Positions 6,196-8,398 of a stretch of 8,398 nt of DNA are shown here, piece after piece (within the stretch, counting starts at the first letter, position 1; every line of letters starts with the position of its first letter). A program made the translations under genes and the position numbers. The DNA comes from JBBAEA01 sp041656175 (GTDB taxonomy: Bacteria > Myxococcota_A > Bradymonadia > UBA4248). The notes under the pieces were generated by a model. That model was given only the letters and a program-made list of their open reading frames with translations. It had not been told where the DNA came from and made no database searches. Where the stretch lies: positions 1 through 8,398 of the forward strand of contig JBBAEA010000143.1 of the NCBI GenBank assembly GCA_041656175.1. The letters are read 5' to 3'.

Positions 6196-7071
6196 TTATC
6201 CTTTGCGCTTAAAGTATTGGAGCAGTACTTGAGCCGATGCTTTATGGGTATAGACGGTAATGGGGCTGAGTTTGGCTTTGGCGAGCATGTGTAGGATTGC
6301 GCTACGCTGTTTATCGGCGTGTGCTTTGTAGGCTTGGCGCATGGCTGGGTTGCTGGAGTCAAAGCGGTATAATCTTTTTGTCGCGGGATCCTCTAAAAGC
6401 ATCAGTCCTAAATCGGGCAATTCGTCTTCGAGCGGATCTCTTACTATAATGGGCACTATATCGTGTCTATGCGCTAGTACGCGCAAGCTTTTTTCGAGCT
6501 CATGGCTAGGTCGTTGGAGAAAATCGCTGATGACGAAAATGAGGCTTTTTCGCTTTACTGCTTTTCCTACTTTTGCGATTGCTTGCGACAAAGCCAAAGG
6601 ATTTTCGGGTGCCTGGTAGGCGAGTGCTTCACGGATGAGGCGTAGGATATGGTTGCGCCCTTTTTTTTGCGCAATCAATTTTAGCTTCTCCTCGCTATAC
6701 AAAAACAAGCCCACGCGATCGTTATTTTGCATAGCCGAGAACGCCAAAAGTGCCATCACTTCGGTAGCGCACTCCTTCTTGGACTCGCTGATGGAGCCAA
6801 AATCCATGCTTTGGGACAGATCCAAAATAATATAAACCGATAGTTGGCGCTCTTCGACGAAGTGTTTTACGTAAAGCGCGTTTTGGCGCGCTGTAACGTT
6901 CCAGTCGATGTGGCGGACGTCATCGCCGATTTCGTAGGGTTTGACCTCCGAAAAATCCATGCCACGTCCTTTAAACGCGGAGTGGTATTGTCCCGCCATC
7001 TGCTCGCTGACACACTTTTTAGTAAAGATTTCGATCTTTCGTAGTTTTTTCACTAAGTCTGTCGCAAGCAT
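6196..7071 (-). CDS. DUF58 family protein of the Bat/MoxR operon
   Basis: 291 residues from the ATG at 7069-7071. It has no signal or membrane segment, so it is cytoplasmic. The DUF58 core at about 35-75 is textbook: G-x-G-x-DF, VKPYEIGDDVRHIDWN, TAR, YVKHF and EER. A VWA-like site follows with D84-x-S86-x-S88 (DLSQSM) and D183 in the ISDF strand. The frame stays open to a TTG at 7185, but the extra 38 residues resemble no DUF58 start, while AAAGG stands 6 bases before the ATG at 7071, so the shorter start is preferred. It is the first gene of the operon. In related operons a MoxR ATPase gene lies just upstream; none is present here. Function in detail is unknown for the family. Confidence 0.92.
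   Translation of the reverse strand: MLATDLVKKLRKIEIFTKKCVSEQMAGQYHSAFKGRGMDFSEVKPYEIGDDVRHIDWNVTARQNALYVKHFVEERQLSVYIILDLSQSMDFGSISESKKECATEVMALLAFSAMQNNDRVGLFLYSEEKLKLIAQKKGRNHILRLIREALAYQAPENPLALSQAIAKVGKAVKRKSLIFVISDFLQRPSHELEKSLRVLAHRHDIVPIIVRDPLEDELPDLGLMLLEDPATKRLYRFDSSNPAMRQAYKAHADKQRSAILHMLAKAKLSPITVYTHKASAQVLLQYFKRKG
6199..6204 (-). promoter_or_regulatory. Ribosome binding site of the BatD-like gene, inside the DUF58 gene
   Basis: AAAGGA on the minus strand forms the last two codons (Lys-Gly) of the DUF58 gene and lies 5 bases before the ATG at 6191-6193, with the TAA stop in between. It supports that start and coupled translation. Confidence 0.65.
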
Positions 7072-7077
7072 ATTTTG

Positions 7078-7082
7078 CCTTT
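7078..7082 (-). promoter_or_regulatory. Ribosome binding site deciding the DUF58 start
   Basis: AAAGG on the minus strand lies 6 bases before the ATG at 7069-7071. The alternative TTG start at 7185 has no comparable site and would add 38 residues unlike any DUF58 amino terminus. Confidence 0.55.
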
Positions 7083-7312
7083 GCCATGAGCCGCTAAACA
7101 CCGCAACGTAGAGCCATCCAGAGCTTGCTTTGGGCAAACTCCCAGCAGCAACGGCGATTATCGCAAAGCTTCGCAGTTTGGGCAAGCTATGGGGTAGAAT
7201 TTTGAGGGCACGACCGCTGTAGCGAGTTTTTTCTTGCCGTAAGCATCACGTTTGTCGTGGCAAAATACATGCGCTTTTTCTGCGTCAAAAACCATCATTT
7301 CGCTTGCAAAGC

Positions 7313-7335
7313 CATCCATCGTTTATCGATGGATG
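7313..7335. repeat. 9-bp stem hairpin
   Basis: CATCCATCG (7313-7321) and CGATGGATG (7327-7335) form a perfect 9-bp stem around TTTAT. It lies about 240 bp upstream of the DUF58 start, in the likely leader or promoter region of the operon. It has no T tract on either side. It may be an operator-like dyad or another of the palindromic repeats; the sequence alone does not decide. Confidence 0.65.
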
Positions 7336-7374
7336 CTCTGATTGATGTGAAGTTTACTTTATAGAGAGCTTTGC

Positions 7375-7424
7375 GCGGGGGGAACCTTTTTTCTTTGTGC
7401 CAAAGAAAATATGTTTCCCCCCGC
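7375..7424. repeat. 50-bp two-part hairpin
   Basis: The outer arms pair GCGGGGGGAA (7375-7384) with the complementary end of TTTCCCCCCGC (7414-7424). The inner arms pair TTTTCTTTG (7389-7397) with CAAAGAAAA (7401-7409) around TGC, leaving a short internal loop. Together this is nearly 20 bp of stem. The element directly abuts the left end of the dispersed repeat copy at 7441. It resembles a dispersed palindromic repeat more than a terminator, because the leftward transcript has no U tract after it. Confidence 0.75.
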
Positions 7425-7440
7425 ACCCCCCTCCAAAAAA

Positions 7441-7610
7441 GAAAGCAGTCTTTTAAGCACTTTTCGAATAAAATGTCATTTTATCTTCCACCTGACTTAT
7501 TTAATTAGTATTCTTAACTTGTGCTTCTCTACAAAATATCGCATTTTGTTTAAGACTGTATCGGATTTGTAAAATTAAATTCACAATTTCTAGCCGTGCA
7601 AAGGTCTCAT
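7441..7610. repeat. ~170-bp dispersed direct repeat, copy B
   Basis: The partner of 82-250, in the same orientation and about 7.36 kb away. The conserved hairpin is at 7531-7549 (ACAAAAT / ATTTTGT around ATCGC). The right-hand ~60 bases are nearly identical to copy A, including a promoter-like pair on the + strand, TTGTTT then TAAAAT with an 18-base spacer, present in both copies. As with copy A, it lies a few hundred bases beyond the stop of a leftward gene, here res. The two copies enclose the whole Bat operon, so recombination between them could delete or duplicate it. Confidence 0.85.
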
Positions 7611-7645
7611 AATTAGACAGAATGATGCGCAAAGGATGAGCTCAT

Positions 7646-7792
7646 GAAAAACCTACGGTTTTTCTTTCTTGTTCGCATGTCACAAGCTCAAGCGAGCTTG
7701 GCTTGGACATGCTCACTGCGAAAGAGAGCTTTCAACTCGCAAAGCCTTCAGCTTTGCTCGTTTCTGCTCCCCCTCCGCGGGGACACCCCGCG
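7646..7792. repeat. Cluster of five different inverted repeats
   Basis: In 147 bp there are five stems of unrelated sequence: GAAAAACC/GGTTTTTC around TAC (7646-7664); GCATGTC/GACATGC (7675-7712) enclosing CAAGCTC/GAGCTTG around AAGC (7683-7700); GAAAG/CTTTC around AGAG (7720-7733); GCAAAGC/GCTTTGC around CTTCA (7739-7757); and CGCGGGG/CCCCGCG around ACA (7776-7792). A competing pairing TTCGCA (7672-7677)/TGCGAA (7717-7722) also exists. The cluster begins about 60 bp past the res stop codon and would be transcribed as its 3' trailer. The first hairpin is followed on the + strand by TTTCTT, too weak to call a terminator. Confidence 0.8.
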
Positions 7793-7851
7793 ACGCCCCC
7801 GCAGCGTTTGTTCAGCGTTCTGCGTCTCTGCATTGGAATACAGCAGCGAGC

Positions 7852-8398
7852 TTATACTCTTGTCCCTCCCATACCGACAATCTCCATCAGCTTTGCATAG
7901 CTGTTTACTACGTCATATTTCACGTGTTCGGGCTCAAACTTGCGGTTGAGCTCTGCGAAGAACTTGCGGGCACATTCGATTTTCGTTTGCTCAATAGCCC
8001 GAAGTTCCATGCTTGACATAGAACCCTTGGTTTCGGCGACGAAATAGATGTGCTTGAGCGAGCCTTCCTTAAAGGAAATGGCCCAGTCTGGGTTGTAGTC
8101 GCCTACGGGAGTTGGAATCAGGAAGCCTCTGGGAAGCTTTGCATAAACGACGACCTCGCTGCTGGTATCTAGCTCTTTCACAAACGCCCGCTCAACTTTG
8201 GAATCAGTAATCGCGTAGTCGTAAATATGGTTCTTGAGCTTCTCGCTGGCTTTGGTGAAGTCCTGCTTGCTTTGGCCTGCGGTGAAAATATCGATATCGT
8301 GCGTCTCGGCAATGTTGTCGTAGCTCAGCCGCTCGATGATGATCGTGGCCTTCTGCTCATTGATAAGGCGTGAGCCTTCGGCAATGAAATGCTCTGGG
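7852..8398 (-). CDS. res: Type III restriction endonuclease subunit Res, C-terminal part
   Basis: Only the last 181 residues are in the window; the helicase part lies beyond the right edge. The frame is open from 8397 down to the TAA at 7852-7854. The sequence carries the nuclease end of the Res family: YAITDSKVERAFV, VYAKLPRGF, then IPTPVGDYNPDW and FVAETKG. These supply the PD...ExK-type catalytic residues (D104 in PDW, E122 and K124 in ETK, fragment numbering), and KIECARKFF follows. Res cuts DNA after ATP-driven translocation, working with a Mod methyltransferase not seen here. The C-terminus looks nearly complete: family members usually end shortly after the KLMEIV-like motif, and here only GMGGTRV follows. 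A GTG at 8179-8181 lies inside the conserved domain, so it is not the real start. Confidence 0.92.
   Translation of the reverse strand, partial: PEHFIAEGSRLINEQKATIIIERLSYDNIAETHDIDIFTAGQSKQDFTKASEKLKNHIYDYAITDSKVERAFVKELDTSSEVVVYAKLPRGFLIPTPVGDYNPDWAISFKEGSLKHIYFVAETKGSMSSMELRAIEQTKIECARKFFAELNRKFEPEHVKYDVVNSYAKLMEIVGMGGTRV

Larger units (their letters stand above)
7072..7851. other. Repeat-rich gene-free spacer between res and the Bat operon
   Basis: About 780 bp without a supportable gene on either strand. From right to left it holds a cluster of five different hairpins (7646-7792), a copy of the ~170-bp dispersed repeat (7441-7610), a 50-bp hairpin (7375-7424), a CATCCATCG/CGATGGATG hairpin (7313-7335) and an 11-base GCGATTATCGC palindrome (7154-7164). 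No sequence encoding MoxR motifs (Walker A/B) was found in this spacer. The promoter of the Bat operon should lie here. The best minus-strand candidate, TTGACG (7283-7288) with TATTTT (7262-7267), has a spacer of only 15 bases and is weak. Confidence 0.7.

Noticed and set aside
7072..7185. Amino-terminal extension of the DUF58 protein to a TTG start
   Set aside because: The 38 added residues do not resemble DUF58 starts, while the ATG at 7069-7071 has AAAGG at ideal spacing and begins with a typical LVKKLRKIEI sequence.
7262..7288. Possible minus-strand promoter TTGACG / TATTTT before the DUF58 gene
   Set aside because: The spacer is only 15 bases and the -10 box matches four of six positions, too weak to annotate as a promoter.
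82..7610. Composite transposon bounded by the two ~170-bp repeats
   Set aside because: The repeats have no terminal inverted repeats, transposase or visible target duplications, and the enclosed genes are an ordinary Bat operon. The repeats are better described as dispersed elements.
7646..7664. Rho-independent terminator
   Set aside because: The stem has only two G:C pairs, and the T-rich tail is on the + strand, whereas res reads leftward.
7646..7792. CRISPR array or integron attC site
   Set aside because: There are no identical repeats at regular spacing and no attC-type core sites or cassette structure; the stems are all different in sequence.
7644..8016. Overlapping + strand frames of 65-115 codons
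   Set aside because: They lie over the hairpin cluster and antisense to the Res nuclease domain. Their peptides are Cys/Ser/Leu-rich shadows without motifs.

Overview
The window looks like chromosomal DNA from a Gram-negative bacterium of moderate G+C (about 45-48% by hand count over most lines). Signal peptides, a periplasmic topology and a lipobox-like cysteine support the Gram-negative call. The Cys / 'EPND' beta-module style of the largest protein resembles large periplasmic proteins of Myxococcota/Bradymonadota-type (former deltaproteobacterial) organisms. That placement is an inference, not a firm identification.

Layout. All recognised genes read leftward (minus strand). At the right edge (7852-8398) is the C-terminal end of a type III restriction endonuclease (Res) subunit. 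A gene-free stretch of about 780 bp follows (7072-7851), packed with unrelated inverted repeats and one copy of a ~170-bp dispersed repeat. Next comes a Bat/von Willebrand A (VWA) operon: a DUF58 protein (6196-7071), a secreted and membrane-anchored BatD/DUF4381-like protein (5168-6193), a BatA-like VWA protein (4019-5164), a 288-bp gap with strong hairpins, and a 1099-residue BatB-type protein (431-3730). The last protein carries, in one chain, a VWA domain, a TPR (BatC-like) domain behind an internal lipoprotein-like signal, three Cys-paired PPC-like beta modules, an acidic linker and a conserved-looking C-terminal motif. To the left (1-430) there is no convincing gene, only the second copy of the ~170-bp repeat and a chain of three GC-rich hairpins.

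How the genes fit together. DUF58, DUF4381/BatD-like, BatA and BatB/TPR proteins normally accompany a MoxR-family AAA+ ATPase and are thought to form a membrane complex in which VWA (MIDAS) domains act as metal-dependent binding modules. Charge distribution here puts DUF58 and the C-terminal domain of the BatD-like protein in the cytoplasm. It puts both VWA domains, the TPR domain and the beta modules in the periplasm. The first three genes are separated by only 2-3 bp, with the ribosome binding site of each downstream gene inside the end of the preceding one. The moxR gene normally at the head of such an operon is absent here; its place is taken by the repeat-rich spacer and res.

Most worth following up: the BatB-BatC-PPC fusion, the paired periplasmic cysteines running through the whole operon, the GC/codon-usage jump confined to batA, the direct repeats flanking the operon, and the clusters of unrelated hairpins in every intergenic stretch.
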